Below the pieces are notes generated by a model, which saw only the letters and a program-made list of their open reading frames with translations, was not told the origin of the DNA and ran no database searches. Positions 1 to 13,300 of a DNA stretch of 64,000 bases are shown here, piece after piece. Within the stretch, counting starts at the first letter, position 1; each line of letters starts with the position of its first letter. The translations under genes and the position numbers were made by a program. The stretch is from Aldrovandia affinis. Taxonomy: Eukaryota > Chordata > Actinopteri > Notacanthiformes > Halosauridae. Location of the stretch: contig JAINUG010000015.1 of NCBI GenBank assembly GCA_029706075.1, positions 6,966,154-7,030,153 of the forward strand. The letters run 5' to 3'.

Positions 1-2700
1 CTGTCACCGCTGTGTCAGGTGCATGACAAAATCCCACGGGAGTCACCGTCCATTCTGAGCTGGACGACCTGCTGCCGCTGAAGACGAATGACACTGAGAC
101 ACCTCGGCACAAAACTCTAGAGGTGTCAGTGGTGTTCTGCTGTTTTCCCACAGGTAAGGGTCAGCATGATCACATTCCCCTGGTATGTGATTCCATATTC
201 GTCATGGCTCTTAGTTTCTTTCACAATATGGAGCTGAGCAAATGGAATGCTATTTATGGCCCACTGCTATCCACATTCGCTTCTGTGTACAGGCTCTTAT
301 CACTGGTCACACATTCAGGGGCCTCCTCTTCAACTGCCTCCTTGCCATGATGGAACTGGCTGGAGCTGGCTTGTACTTTAGATTTCACTATAGGGTGCCA
401 CCTATAGACGTAACGAGTGGGGGTACGGGGGTGCATGTCCAGCCCAATGTTCAAAACAGTCATATCTGCCCCTCCCCCAATAATTTATAGATATAAAACA
501 TTCTCTTTCATTATGGCCCCCTACCAATATTTAATATGTGCTTATGCCCTTGGTGCCACCACTGTCATGTCATGGGTGAAGTGCAAGAACTGTAAATATG
601 TCACCGCAGTAGTTCATCATGGGGACCTCTCCAATGACTGCTGTGCTCCTCCACTCCTGTCTGAATGGTGTTATAAAAATATAGATTGATCAGCACTGAG
701 GCCAACACACGAACACTGTCCCAGAAACTAACTGAAAAATGGGACTAGGATACTGTATATGTGAGCCAGGTGCAGAGTGGTTGAGCTCTGGACAAAAATG
801 GACACAGCCGAGAGGTTAAGCAAAGTACTCATTCAAGCCCTTATTAAGCTACATAATGATTACGTTAAAATGTTATTTTAAAATATTCCAAACAAGCCTA
901 ACTCAATTACTCACAAAAAGCATATGAGCAATGAATTCACTCAAGTGCTTGTCTTTCATTGGCTTGGTTTTCATGTCAGTATGACCGTGACAAGCTTCTC
1001 ATGTTGGTTTGATTACGTCAAGTCTCGTATTCACGACTATTCAACAAAAAGAAAAATAATTCATTGTCCAGTGCCCAGCGAGAAGAAGCCGCCGTCTCCT
1101 TTCACAGCAGTACACAGCCGAACAATGTAATTCACTACTGAGACATCTGCAGGCTCCTCCAATATCCACACGCTTTGTCACAAATGAACAGGGTAGTAAT
1201 GAATTTACATGTGTCACATTTTAATAACTTCATTTTCCTTTTTTGGTTAAAAAATCTGCAATCTTATTTGATTCTGCAGAAAAATTGTTAAAGGAAATAG
1301 GGGTTTAGTAAATCTAAGCTGACTTTCTCTCTACGCAGTGCAGACTCCTAACTCAAGATCACCCTGTTGAACCAAGACTGCTGTTGTAGCCTGAACCTGA
1401 TCTCCCTCTGCAGTCTGGTTAAGTCTACACCATGAGGAACTGTGAGCTGTGTCCAACGGCACTGGAATGCAAGTGCAATGATGAGACACTACAATGGGCA
1501 GTAGGCATGCCGGAGAATTCAACCAGGCATCAGGTCAGCGATTACTGCCCCATGAGGATGCTGAAATAAGGAACTAGCAGTGTTGCTGGAGGTGACCAAT
1601 GGCTATAATGGAGCTTCTCGAAGGTGATGTATGCTGAGAGCAAGATGGTCTGCAGAAAACTGAAGCAACAAATATTTAGATTATATGAGGATAACTCGAT
1701 CTCTGAGTGAGGGATTCCACAGAGACTGAATGAGCCCAGAAGAGATTACAAACTTGACAGATACAGTATAAAGAAATCCAGCTTCATTCACTTCCTTTCT
1801 CTAAGTTTCATTAGTTATTTTTAAAACACAGTTGTCTGAATATACAACAATATTTTTATTAATATTGTTTTTCCTGTCAAATTCCCTGGCATACCACAGA
1901 GAATATCAATTCACTCTCTGTGATGTTCGCATGATTAAAAGTTAAAAGAAACTTGCCAAAATAAATATGACATTTACAATATCCAGTATGTGCAATGTGT
2001 ACCACATTTTCTGTAGAGTAGCTTTGCATACTACTGTCTACCTTTCAGTTTGAATGTTCCTGAACTTTCAATTACAGATATAATTGAAATAACCTACATT
2101 TTAATGTGATTTTTGGGTCAGCCAATATGGAATTCTTGATTTGAGCAGCTCCCAAAGACTGAATCAGACACTGCCTATTCAAAACCACATTTGTGCCTAT
2201 GATTATATTATAAAGTAATTATGATCTTCTAATGAGGCTGATGAATCCATTATGAAAAATCGTTATATTCCGGCCATTCCATTCATTAATTGAATAGAGA
2301 CTAAAAGCTTACATTTTTACAGTGCAATGTAATTATGAAGAGATGTTTTTCATGATGCATTACAGGCTGTGGATTACAGTTTTAGCTCATTTTCTATATG
2401 ACATAAGATCAAGTATGAGGTAATTCACTGTATACTGGAGATTATAGACTTGCTCTTTGACTGTAGCATTGCATATACAGTAGCTGGGGTTTTTTCTTCA
2501 CAAAAATGAACACACACTTGTAGAAAATAATGTAACACACCCAACAATAAAAAGGGTTCAAATGTGTTAACAGACTTATTAACATTTCTGGAAAGCCTTA
2601 GGAATAGCGTTATATGGTCCATACAAACATGTAATTTATTTTCAGTTTCAGTTTCAGTTTTCTCTTTTTTACTTAAGTGACCCAAAACAGAACAGAGGCG
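1..2700. other. Non-coding stretch, no gene recognised
   Basis: Mostly AT-rich sequence with only short open frames that look like chance. Bases 1-150 have one open plus-strand frame (reading HSELDDLLPLKTND) running into a possible splice-like 'ccacaggtaagg' at about 148-159. I could not match it to any protein, and the window edge prevents judging whether it is an exon. No RNA gene or clear repeat was recognised here. Confidence 0.45.
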
Positions 2701-3182
2701 TGACTGTGGAGCCGAGGCCGAGAGAGCCCTGACAGAAACACGGCCGCCCTCAATTAGAGCTCTGTTTTCTATTCACGGGTGCCGCATGTCTTTTACATTG
2801 GCCAGACCTTTGACTGTGTGGTGGCAGAGTGTGCCATGCCCCCTGCAGTGTCTGTCAAAGCAACAGAGCGCCCATTCCTCCATGGATGACCCCATTAGCC
2901 CTGCTGCGCCCGAGGCAGATGGAGCTGTCCTCCTCTCACCAGCCTCCCAGGACAACACCAGCCCTCCTGGTTCCGCTCATCCAGGGCCGGAGGCGCGCTC
3001 GCCGGAGAAGACGTTGGTTTTCTGTGCCCAGGAGCGGTGCGCAACTCTCAGAAGAACGGAGCTGACTGAGCTGTTCTCCTCCTTGCAGGGCAGGCCTAGA
3101 CATACTGGAGCAGTTTTCAAAGGCAAACATCAAAATGGCGTGACAGATCTGTGATACTCTTGCTTTTTCGGAAATAAATAAA
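2701..3182. other. GC-rich block, possible exon or regulatory element
   Basis: This block is clearly more GC-rich than its surroundings. It has a 122-codon open frame on the plus strand (2786-3154) and overlapping open frames on both strands, which is expected by chance in GC-rich DNA. Two overlapping AATAAA polyadenylation hexamers lie at 3173-3182, just past the open frame. The translation matches nothing I recognise. It could be the last exon of an unknown transcript, a conserved non-coding element or a decayed repeat. No choice can be made from sequence alone. Confidence 0.3.
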
Positions 3183-3781
3183 GGTGAGAAAAGCGTTGAT
3201 GATCTTTTGCACATTCTCAGTGATTATCAGTTTTATGAGCCAATGAATCAATCACAGTGCTTGCACTACAGAAGTTGCACTAAACATGTAATGCATTTGT
3301 AAGTAAATGAAAGTATTGATCGAGATGAAAGGAGACTGGCATTGCCAAAGATAATAAATCAGTACTGAACCAGTTACAGAAAGACACAGAACCAACATAA
3401 CATAAGATTGTATTAGCATTAATAAGCAGCAGGTGATGAGCAAAGATAAATTATTCAAATAAAAAAGGGTCAACGTAAAATTCAAATCGTGAAAAGCACC
3501 ATCCGCTTTAAGCTCGAAAAGTGTATTGAAAAATTTTGATACATTTTGTGACATCTAGATCCGTGTAGGGTCGTATGGTACAGGCTGGTCGGGTTAATTT
3601 TCCCTGGTTACATTATTACATCATTTATTTGCTTAGGAGATGCCCTTTTGCAGAGCAGCCTACACATCTTAGATTATGCAGAGAGAGTGCAAAGAATGTA
3701 CAGAGTAGCTGGATAGTAGAAGCCCCGGTGAGGAAACTATCCAACATCCCTAATGAATAAGCCAGAGGGGAATAAATGTGG

Positions 3782-3855
3782 GAAAAAGAGTGGGGCAGAA
3801 AAGGAAGACTCACACACTCATGTGTGAGTCTTCCTTTTCTGCCCCACTCTTTTTC
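3782..3855. repeat. Perfect palindrome, 35-bp arms with 4-nt loop
   Basis: Bases 3782-3816 are the exact reverse complement of 3821-3855, separated by the four bases ctca. I checked pairing base by base over all 35 positions and found no mismatch. The arms contain gagtggggcagaaaagg and its complement. The symmetry stops immediately outside. A perfect arm of this length implies either recent origin (a template-switch event) or an assembly or cloning artefact. As RNA it would fold into a long perfect hairpin. Confidence 0.95.
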
Positions 3856-3934
3856 TCCTGTTCTCCTGGGCTGGCAGCTGGTTGCACTCAGTAGCTTCTC
3901 CATACTGGTAATGATCCACATCAGATAACCGTGA

Positions 3935-4300
3935 GCCTATTTCTCAAAATGTGGAATGCCCAGTCGTATTCCACGCCCGCTGCAACCTCCACTGTCAATT
4001 CAGGAGAGCGTAAACAAGCACTCCTCCGAAACGTGTGATGTCAGCCGCGACTTCTTTTCAGCATTCAAAGATGAGTCGGAGGAGGAAACTTCAAGTGTGA
4101 CTTTATACCGGCAGACTGCGGGCGCCTGATTAAACAGCAGGAGGTGACTGGTGCGTGGCGAGACGCCCGCAACCCGGCCGACTGAATTCCTCCCAGCCCA
4201 TGTCTCGCCCTGCGGCACTGGCCCGGTGGCTCATCCACACACTAGAACAGTGCCTTAACAGGATGAGCCATTCAGCAGCCCGAGGAGTTACTTTCAAGAA
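3935..4300 (-). repeat. Old SINE-like repeat, minus orientation (family B)
   Basis: The segment starts with a diverged form of a fish SINE tail read in reverse (aatgtggaatgcccagtc) and continues with a phrase (tccactgtcaattcaggaga) also partly seen at 33,100-33,125. Related copies lie near 14.5, 26.8, 32.7 and 58.3 kb. The copies differ substantially, so the insertions are old. No target-site duplication was found. Family assignment rests on shared phrases, not on an alignment to a consensus. Confidence 0.5.
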
Positions 4301-5068
4301 ATGGAAATTCAGGTGCCTTTGGCCCACATATCAGAGTGTTGCAGACTCATCATCTAAATTAATATCTGGGCTGTGAATGTAAATGGATAGGGCAACATTG
4401 CGGTACTTCTTATCTGTAATTACATTAAATGGGATTTATTTACAATTATATTCTAGAGTAGGCCATTATGAGTATTATAAATACATATCAGAAAAGTGTG
4501 ATGTAATATCTAAGGTTATCTAAAAGAACCAATATTGAATCTATTTCACAGCTAGTGTGTTAAGCAAAAAATCAAAGGAACAAACCATACCATATGAGTT
4601 AGCTTAATAAAGTAGCAACAAATGATAAGCTTTAAATAGGCTTTAAATAAATGGTCGGTGTAATGCATGGTGTATGTTATTGGTCAATAAGTATGAAATA
4701 ACAGTATGAAAATGAGGAGGTTGAGAGATGTACAGAATAACTGCTGGAGGACTGTTCTTGTTTCTACCTTTCACTGTACTTTCACCTTGGAGTGAATGCC
4801 CCTCCATTATACTGTGTGTCAGCAAAACAATATGTTCTGCTCTAGATGTTATGACCTCTGTGTTGTGATAGTAAATGTCACAGGATATTTCATGAAAAGT
4901 CAGGACCATAGTCAAATCAGAAATCTGGAGTCTCCTACACCACAGTGTCCCATCAAATTCCACTTGGGTCGGCCCAAGGGAAGACTGCCCTCTACAGGCC
5001 CAACAACACAATTCCAGCAACAACAGTTTTTTTCCCCAGGTCTCCTATATAATATAGTAATAATATAT
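4301..5068. other. Non-coding, nothing recognised
   Basis: AT-rich intergenic sequence. The longest open frames (4643-5023 minus, 4796-5167 plus) overlap on opposite strands, have no recognisable domain, and the plus one runs into a repeat. I regard both as chance. Confidence 0.5.
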
Positions 5069-5206
5069 GCCATTCAGCAGACGCTTTTATCCAAAGCGAC
5101 TTATAGTAGTGAGTGCATACATTTTTCAGTATATGTGGCCCCAGTGGGAATTGAACCCACAACCTAAGCGTTGCCAACGCCATGCTCTACCTACTGAGCC
5201 ACATAG
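5069..5206. repeat. Fish interspersed repeat fragment
   Basis: The sequence contains the phrases 'cattcagcagacgcttttat', 'ccaaagcgacttatagt' and 'gggaattgaacccacaacct'. These are hallmarks of a very abundant interspersed repeat in fish genomes. The second half, read on the minus strand, carries a B-box-like GGTTCAATTCCC-type segment, which points to a tRNA-like or SINE-related origin. It is useful as evidence that the genome is teleost. A truncated relative may follow the ATTAC repeat at 35,330. Confidence 0.75.
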
Positions 5207-5825
5207 AACCTCCTATACAACTACTGACCAAGCCCAACTGTTACAGCTTCAGCCTTCAGGTAGGAAAATACCACAGGGAGGTACAGCATTTGGTCAATTA
5301 TATTTACAGGTCCAAGCAGCTGGATCACAATTGATTCTGTTGGGATTGTTATCAGCAGTGGCTGGAAACATGTTACCTAATACTTGCACCCTGCTAAACC
5401 ACAGCAATAAATGACTTTGGCTAAATGTTGGTTGACTTTCCATTTACCATGCTCAACCCAAATAAAAGAACTCCCGGACTCCCTCCATCATAGTTTATTT
5501 CCCCTGTGACACAGTAATACATGTTTGCTAAATGACTTTGCACATGCTTACACTAGTGCAACGCTTATCTAAAATCCTGCATCAGGCTTCACTCCAGGTA
5601 AGAAGGATTGATATGTCAGCAGCTAGACAGGATATGCCCTGGATCTGAGAATCGAGAAATCGTCTAACAGGTGGGGTGTGACTGGGGCGGTGAGTGATCG
5701 TCAAATATATTGTACTGACTGAAAATATAGAGAATTGTATGGCTCTATGCGTATGTTTTTATGGTGCGGATATTTAGCTCGGAAGGATAAATGTTAGACA
5801 ATACGTATCCATAAACAATACTTAC

Positions 5826-5990
5826 CTTTTACACCGATATAAGCTTGATGTCCAACCACGTTACTTGCTGTTTCTGCGCCTGTTTGTTGTTCTTCGTGTA
5901 TTCTGTCATGGTGGTTTCATAAATTAGGTCAGGAGCATCTGCGACAGAAATAAATAATAAAACAAACAGTAGCCTACTTGTGTTTGCCAT
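5826..5990 (-). other. Candidate exon: 53-codon signal-peptide-like ORF ending at a splice donor
   Basis: On the minus strand an ATG at 5990 opens a 53-codon frame ending at TAA (5829-5831 region). It begins MANTSRLLFVLLFISVADA, a textbook signal-peptide shape: a short polar start, a hydrophobic core, and an A-x-A-like VADA end. Four bases after the stop is AAAAG|GTAAGTATTG, a near-consensus splice donor (donor bases 5816-5825). It lies about 0.9 kb upstream of nptx2 in divergent orientation. The protein is unknown to me. It could be the first exon of an unknown transcript, a divergent lncRNA, or chance. Confidence 0.3.
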
Positions 5991-5999
5991 TACAAACGC

Positions 6000-6914
6000 T
6001 GTAAACTGAAATGACTCGATATTAACGGCTTCAAAATATGCAGTAACTATATGGTCGATATAAATGGCCATATTTTAGATTTTAAACGGTGCAGTTAGAT
6101 GTATATTGAGGTCAGACTGATTATTATTACTTCTCAAGGTAAGCGCACCATGAAAGCATAGGAAACTGAATCGAGCACGCATCCCACGCCACCCAATAAC
6201 TGCAAAAAGTACACCTCCAGCACCCACCAGAGTTAAGTCACGAATGATACATGCGCTATGTCCACAGCCACTGTGCCGGTGACGCAGTAGGAGCCACAGC
6301 CAATCGAAGCGGTTCAATCTCAGCCAAACGCTGTACATTAATCTGCTGAAGCCACTGTCGCTGTCTTTTCAGAACCACGAAGTGAGTAACATCTCAGAAC
6401 GGCAACTACAACTGGGTATACGGTCACTTTACCACGTCTTAGTAAAACCTGGGCTGTTTTTGTTACTAAATGTTTCTCTCGAAATTCGACAACAATACTT
6501 TATTTGAAGAACTTTTTTTCCTTGTGTGAAGACATATAATCACCGGTCAACAGCTCCTTTTCAAAATGAATGGCCACTAATTCCGAGCCTGCTCAAATGA
6601 TCCCTCTGAACAGTTTACTCGGTACTCCGTTTGATTATTTTAAGCGTCGACTTGTTTCAGTTTTTGCCATAATTAATATTACACCAGCCAAAAGCTCGTT
6701 GTAAATGTATCCGCGCGTGTTGTGGAGTCATTGGCAAATTTACAACAGATTAGATCTAATTCTTCAATAAAATACCGACTATCCTGCAAGTATTTTTGAA
6801 GATACTCTTTGGCTTAAGAGTTTTCCAAAATCGCAACTGAATCTCATATGCATACGTGAGACAGTCTCAGATCTTTTTCTACATCCTGTGTGGTGTATTA
6901 TTTATCATTGCGGT
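6000..6914. promoter_or_regulatory. Presumed 5' flank and 5' UTR of nptx2
   Basis: The position directly upstream of the nptx2 start codon makes this the likely promoter and 5' UTR. The segment is unique-looking and moderately CpG-containing around 6160-6310. I found no unambiguous TATA box or transcription-start motif, so limits are nominal. Confidence 0.3.
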
Positions 6915-7367
6915 ATGTTCGCCTTTTTGGCTGCGCTGTTGTGCCTTTACGCGTTAGGCAGCGTACGAGTTGTGCGCGGTCACGGTTCCAAAGAGACCCG
7001 CTTTGTTTGTACCGCAATACCTGTGGGTAACAATCCAAGTTGTCCAATACCGCCTATGACAATTCAGAGCACGGGCGCCGAGGGAGAAGAATTAAAGGAC
7101 ACCGTCCTGGATCTGCGAGAGACAATCCTTCAGCAAAAGGAGACCATTGTCAACCAACTCGGTACAATAAAGGAGTTGACCTCCAAACTTTCCCGCTGCG
7201 AGTCAACCTCCGAAGACTCACCGCCCGGCGGGAAATACAGAGGTCAAGGATCCTGGAGAAAAGACAACAAGAACACGATGGGGGATCTCCCTCGAGATCC
7301 TAGTGATACTATTGACCACCTCGGTAAGACTATGCAGAGCCTGAAGCATCGGCTGGAAAACTTGGAG
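6915..7367 (+). CDS. nptx2: nptx2 coding exon 1: signal peptide and coiled coil
   Basis: Codes for residues 1-151. MFAFLAALLCLYALGSV is the hydrophobic signal segment. Residues 59-95 (ELKDTVLDLRETILQQKET onward) give the heptad-like coiled coil ending at Cys95, which in this family takes part in disulfide-linked multimers. TMGDLPRDP follows at the linker. The exon ends after GAG (LENLE) at the donor gtaagatac. Confidence 0.95.
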
Positions 7368-10300
7368 GTAAGATACAAGGGGCAATCTTTTCAAAAGAGC
7401 ATTGGGTCAGGCTTGATGGCAACCGTACTCAGCAGGACATGCTGCTATGGGTACAGATGCAATGTAGTGCAAGTGCAACTTTTACATGTCTGGTTGTATC
7501 TAAGTGACGTGATTGTTCCGTTGCACAAAATGGCCAATGACGTATTTATGTCTAAATAGTATTATTAACATAATCTTTGGCCCCTAATGCAATATAGTTC
7601 AAATGAGTATTGGCAGTAAAGCTTCATAGACTAACGAAATCAGCTCAATACCCGCATGGACATATTACAGAATATGTATCATGGTACATATTTATTTAAT
7701 ACAGAATATATAATTCATTCTGTCCGCAAGATACTTTTTTGTTTTGTAGATTCTTTCTCTAGATCTTTGGTTAAGTGCTGTTATGCCAAATACCAGTTCC
7801 TTGTGAGCAGTTGCAGCTGTATATATTTCAATTCACGACAGCCATTTTGCCTAAGTCATTTATTTGAGTCTTTATTCATGAAGAAATAGGTTTGTGCGCG
7901 TATCATAAAGTAATGTGTCTTATGTCAGCCCAACTCATAATGTAGAATTTCGCTAAGCGAGTGTGTGTGTCTGTGTGTGTGTGCGTGCGTGCGTGTGTGT
8001 GTCTATTTTTATATTCATTTGGATGTGTCTAGGTGTTAAAAGGATTACCCCTCTAAATAGGCTACCTGCAGTATATCCCTTACCCCTGATTGACTAAAGT
8101 TTTTATGTTGTAAACTGTACATTGGAAGAGAGATCAGAGAGATAATCCAGAACCAGATATTCAAACAATATCAAGTGTGTGTAAAATATCAAGAATCATA
8201 TCAAAATATGTCCCAACACAATTACGCATAATGTTTGTAGGTTATAGAAGAAATGAGTATACATTACAGCACAATATATTATAATACATTTTTGTCTCAA
8301 TGAAATGCCAGTTCTCCTTTTTTGTTTCAAGCACTTGTGTCAGGTATGTATGTTATGTACGTGGACATTTTCAATATAAAGCAAGGGGTTAGATACTAAT
8401 TAGATGATACAGGGTTGATCAGTAGTAATAATTTATCCTTATTTTATATTTAAATGATTAGATTGGGAACCATCTGCCAAGATTTGACAGCACCAAATGT
8501 CCTCATTTTTAAGCTTATGAACAGTCCAAACTTTTTCATGCATCCCTAAAATATGAAATGACCTCATAGAAAAACTCTGACATTTCTGGATTTGTTTTGC
8601 GTCTCTATGTCCATTCCACTGTTTACTTTCTGTAAACCAGCTTATGTTTGCCTTGTAGCTTCAGACATTTTAATATTTCCTACCTCTGTCCACTGAAGGC
8701 CAGCATGACCTTTCTCTATTGATTTAAAGGCAACAGTCACACCTATTATGCTTGTGCATGTACACACACACACGAACACACACACACATATGCAGGTACA
8801 CACACATTTACAAATGTATACATAGATACTGTACAGACACAAACATGCTTGCATTCACAGAAGCATACAAACAAGAAATGTGCATGTGCACAGACGCACG
8901 CACACACACAAGTGATCCACACGTGCAGACACACACATTTATATACAAATATATACACAAACACACATAAAGATGACTGTATGTAATGTAATGCATTCAA
9001 ATGTTTTTAAAATCCAAAGTTTTCTGTTGTGTGTTTTGATTGTATTTGCAATTGTCTCTTGCATTTTGCATCAACCATGCTATGGTTTAAAAAAGATACA
9101 ATTAACAGTAAATGAAACTGTTACAAAGTATAAGTACATTTAGAAATACTTTGTTTTATATAATACTCAATTTTGACACAAAATCCCACTCATAGTGTTT
9201 GATCAAAACCACAGCACCCACTTATTATAATCAATTACATGCATACAGTAAAATGCATTTTTGTTTAATTCAAATGTATATTTGCCTCATTCCATTGCGC
9301 TCACTTTATTGATAATGTAAATCAGATTCACCTATTCAATTTAAACTGTAGCCATAATTAATTTAAACCTGTTAAACCTTATGTTTGTTGTTGAAAGCAT
9401 ATCAAAGCCTTTCTGCATTTTTCTGTAATCACGGGATGTCTTTAACAGTAAAATATGTCCATTGTATCATACTTGTAAATAAGGAAGGATCTTCACTTGG
9501 CATGTACTGTGCCATCTTCATTTCTGCAGCAGTTTTCCAACTCTTGTTAGCTTTCCAGCTATGGTAAAATCCTGGTTTCCGCATACATTTTAAGCGTGTG
9601 CTTCCAAGAGACCCAATGAAATGTACTGCCTTCAGTGTGGCTGAGCCACAGAAGAGAATCCTGTGAACATTTCACTCACCAAATGTTCCTTCACATATTT
9701 ATAACTTACCATATGTATTATTGCTACTTAACAGAAAATAAAGTAACTAATAATTAGCACCTGTTTTTATTAACATACATATTCTGCTCATCCTATCTTC
9801 TATATCTCCACAAACAGAGACACTGGATTTGTGTCAAAAATATATATTTTAAATATTTTATGATGACTCAAAACCCCAAAGCTCAGAACCTATTTCCAGC
9901 GCTCAAACCTCACACACACAGAACACCAGAACATGGCTATTAACTGCACTCAGTTCTGCTTTTGACAGTAGTCCTCGCCGGGAAGCATCTATTAATATAT
10001 TTATTAATAATGTATTAATGTTCAGATAGGATTTTTCCTTCATTTGCATGGTACTACCACAGTACAAAATGTGTTGCCTTGTCTTGTCACGTTGAGAAGA
10101 GAGAGGTGCGTTATCTCCAGGTTGATAGGAGTTTATGTGCTCTTCTCTGGTGAACTCCAAGGCAAGGTTATAGAGTCTTGAGTTCACAATGCCTCTTATG
10201 TGCCTCTTTACAGAACATTTACATCCGTGGGATTGACATTGAATCACAAGGACCATGCTTCTGACAACCAATATTTGGTTATCAGAAGAAATATGGCCAG

Positions 10301-13300
10301 TACTAAAAGGCTGGGAAGATACAGTATACAGTGCAAAGCATGGTTTTCATTCTATATTTATGATTGTCTACTAGTTTTGCTACTCCCTCTTTTGGTTCCA
10401 GTAATGAAAATAAATATGATAAAAGCTTAGAAAAAGTGGTGGACATTATTAGAAATGAACAAAATGCATTCCGTATTATGAATCATAATGGATAACTGTG
10501 AATATAAATCACAGGATCTAGTAATTCAAGTAAAAAGTAAAGGGTATATTTTAAATGATAGTTATATTTAAAATGATAAGGCACGGATAACAATGATTTA
10601 AAAACTTGTATTATACTGTGGCACCACTCTTGCCTAATATTCTGGCATTTGTTCAACATTCTAATTTTGAAATTATAATAAATTATAATCATGTACTTAA
10701 GTAATAATGCCAGTATCTAGTATCCAGTATCCAGTATTTGAGTATCCAGTCAAGGTCAAACGTTCCCAAACCCCTGTCTCCAGGATTATATATATATATT
10801 TTATAATCATATTTTTTTGTATTACTTCATGGAATCAAAATGGATTTAATTTACTCTACAATGTATGTACAAATAAATACAAAAACAACTATTTTCAAGC
10901 TTTTTCTTAATTAATTACAAATAAAAAACAGACAATAATTGATTGCATAAGTATTTACCCCTTTTTCTTTTTCTAAGACACTTAAATAAAATCTGGTGCA
11001 ATCCATTGTCTTCAGAGGTCACATAATTATTTGATTGGAGTCCACCTGTGTATAATTAATGTGTTTCAAATTATTTCAAACAAAATACACCAGTCTGTAA
11101 GAGGTCCCACAGTTGGTTAGTGCATTTACAAACAAGAGCTTCATCATGAAGACAAAAGAACATTAAAAGAAAATCCGAGAAACGTTTTTTTAAAGCACCA
11201 ATCAGGGGAAGATACAAGAAGACTTCTTCTACTTCTGTAGACTTTGAATATTCCTGGGAGCACCGTTAAGTCCATCATAAAGAAAATGTTGAGAATATGG
11301 CACAACTGTGAATTTGCCTAGCACAGGCTGTCTTCCAAAACTCAGCATCCGTGTGAGAAAGGCACTTGTTAGGGAGGCCACCAACAGGCCTATGGCAACT
11401 CTGATGGAGTTACAGCCATGGATGGGAGATACTGTCCATGGGACAATACACATTTCTGTTCACCAACAGTCCCCATCCAACCTGATGGAACTTGAGCAAT
11501 TTTGTAAAGAAAAATGGGCAAAAATTACAAAATGTGCAAACTGGTATAGTCTTGCTCAAATAGGCTCACAGCTGTAATTGCCGCTAAAGGTGCTTCTACT
11601 AAGTATTAAGTCAAGGGGGTGAATACTTATGGAATCAATTATTGTCCGTTTTTTAAATCCATAACTCATTAAGAAAAAGCTTTAGAGGTGTTTTTTTATT
11701 CGACATTATAGAGTATTTTGTGTTGATCAGTGGCAAGATATCCCAATTAAATACATTTTGGTTCCATGAAGTAATAAAATAAAATTTGAAAAATGCCAAA
11801 GGAGGTGAGTTATTTTTACCCACTGTATATACAGTAATTCTTTAAAGTTTGTGAACCCCTTGTGCAATCATAGAAATCTTGAGTTATTACCACAAAAATC
11901 GTATATAATCAGAACTAGTCTTTTCTTAACTGAAATAAAGGGTTTATATTTACCAATTTAGTGAATTAGTGAAGGTGCAAAAATAAGTTAACCTGAGTTA
12001 AATCAAGTAGGTAAGTGGAATCAGGTGGGTATATAATTGGGTACCAAGTTAACCAATCTTTAGGAAAGAGTTTGAGTGGCACTCATAAATACAGGTAAGA
12101 AACCTGGTCACTTCGGTGTTACCCATACAGGTGAATGCAAAAGACACAATGCATGATTTAAGGAGACTTCAGAGGATCTTGGGAAGAGAGTAGTGAGTGT
12201 GCATCAGTATGGAGAAGGATATAAAATCATATAAAAAAGACTTGGGCTCCATTAGTCCACTGTAAGACAAATAATATACAAATGGAGAGTGTTTAACAGG
12301 ACAGCAGCTCTGCCTAGAAGTGGGCATCCTTCTAAAATATCACCAAGAGCCACAAGAAAAATAATAAATCAAGTAAAAAGCAACCCAAGAATAACATCCA
12401 GGGACCTACAAGCCTCCCTCGCTGCACCTAATGTCATTTCGCATCCATCAATAATAAGAAGAAAGCTGAATAGAACTGCCATGCAAGGGTAGCCAGGAAG
12501 AAGTGTCTGCTGTCTAAAAAGATCCAAGCTGCCTGTCTTAAGTTTGCCAGAGACCACCTGGATCAAAGCTGAAGGTTTCTGGAAGTCTGTTCTCTGGACT
12601 TGGGTCACAATAAAAAATGCCATGTCTGGCGAAAAACCAAGCACTGCCCACCACCAAAATAGCTTTATCTTGGTCAAGCATGGTGGCAGGAGTGTCATGC
12701 TCTGGGGCTGCTTTTCTTCCTCTGGGCCTGGACAACTTGACATCATTAAGGGAACTGTGAATTCTGAGGGATATCAGAGAATTCTTAAACAGAAAGTCAG
12801 ACCATCAGTCCTAGAGCTAAAACTTGGGTGAAAGTGGGTGTTCCAACAACACACTGATCTGAAGCATTCAAGAAAATCTACTAAAGAGTGGCTCACGGGA
12901 AAGTGTGTTTTTGGATTGGCCTGACCTGGTCCTGACCTAAATCCAATCGAGATGCTGTGGCAGGACCTGAAGTGGGCTGTTCATGCCAGGCAGCCCTCAA
13001 ACCTCACTGAGTTGGCTGGGTTTTGTAAGAAGGAGTGGGCAAGAATCCCTCAAAGAAGATGCCAGACTCCTATAGTCATCAGTTTTGTTAAATAAAACAG
13101 TTTTGTTAAATTAGCAATGAAAATATATCATATTTATTTGAGTGTGTCCCTTATTTGGAATATCTTCATTAAGAATTAAGGTTTAGATAAAGATTGTATA
13201 GGATTATTTTTCTATAATATATGAAAATAATGACCACCCCCTGCAGGGCTCACAAACTTTCAAGCATCACTGTATACACACACAGGCAGGCTATAGTATA

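Noticed and set aside
1-350. Possible 3' or 5' exon of a left-hand neighbour gene such as trrap
   Set aside because: The open frame matches nothing I recognise and no convincing splice pair bounds it.
6888-7559. A 223-residue reading of the nptx2 first exon starting at 6888 and reading past 7367
   Set aside because: The first codon at 6888 is GTG, not ATG. Beyond 7367 similarity to pentraxins stops exactly at a good donor (gtaag).
8642-9000. Cys/Val-rich and His/Thr-rich ORFs on both strands
   Set aside because: They are produced by CA-rich low-complexity DNA.
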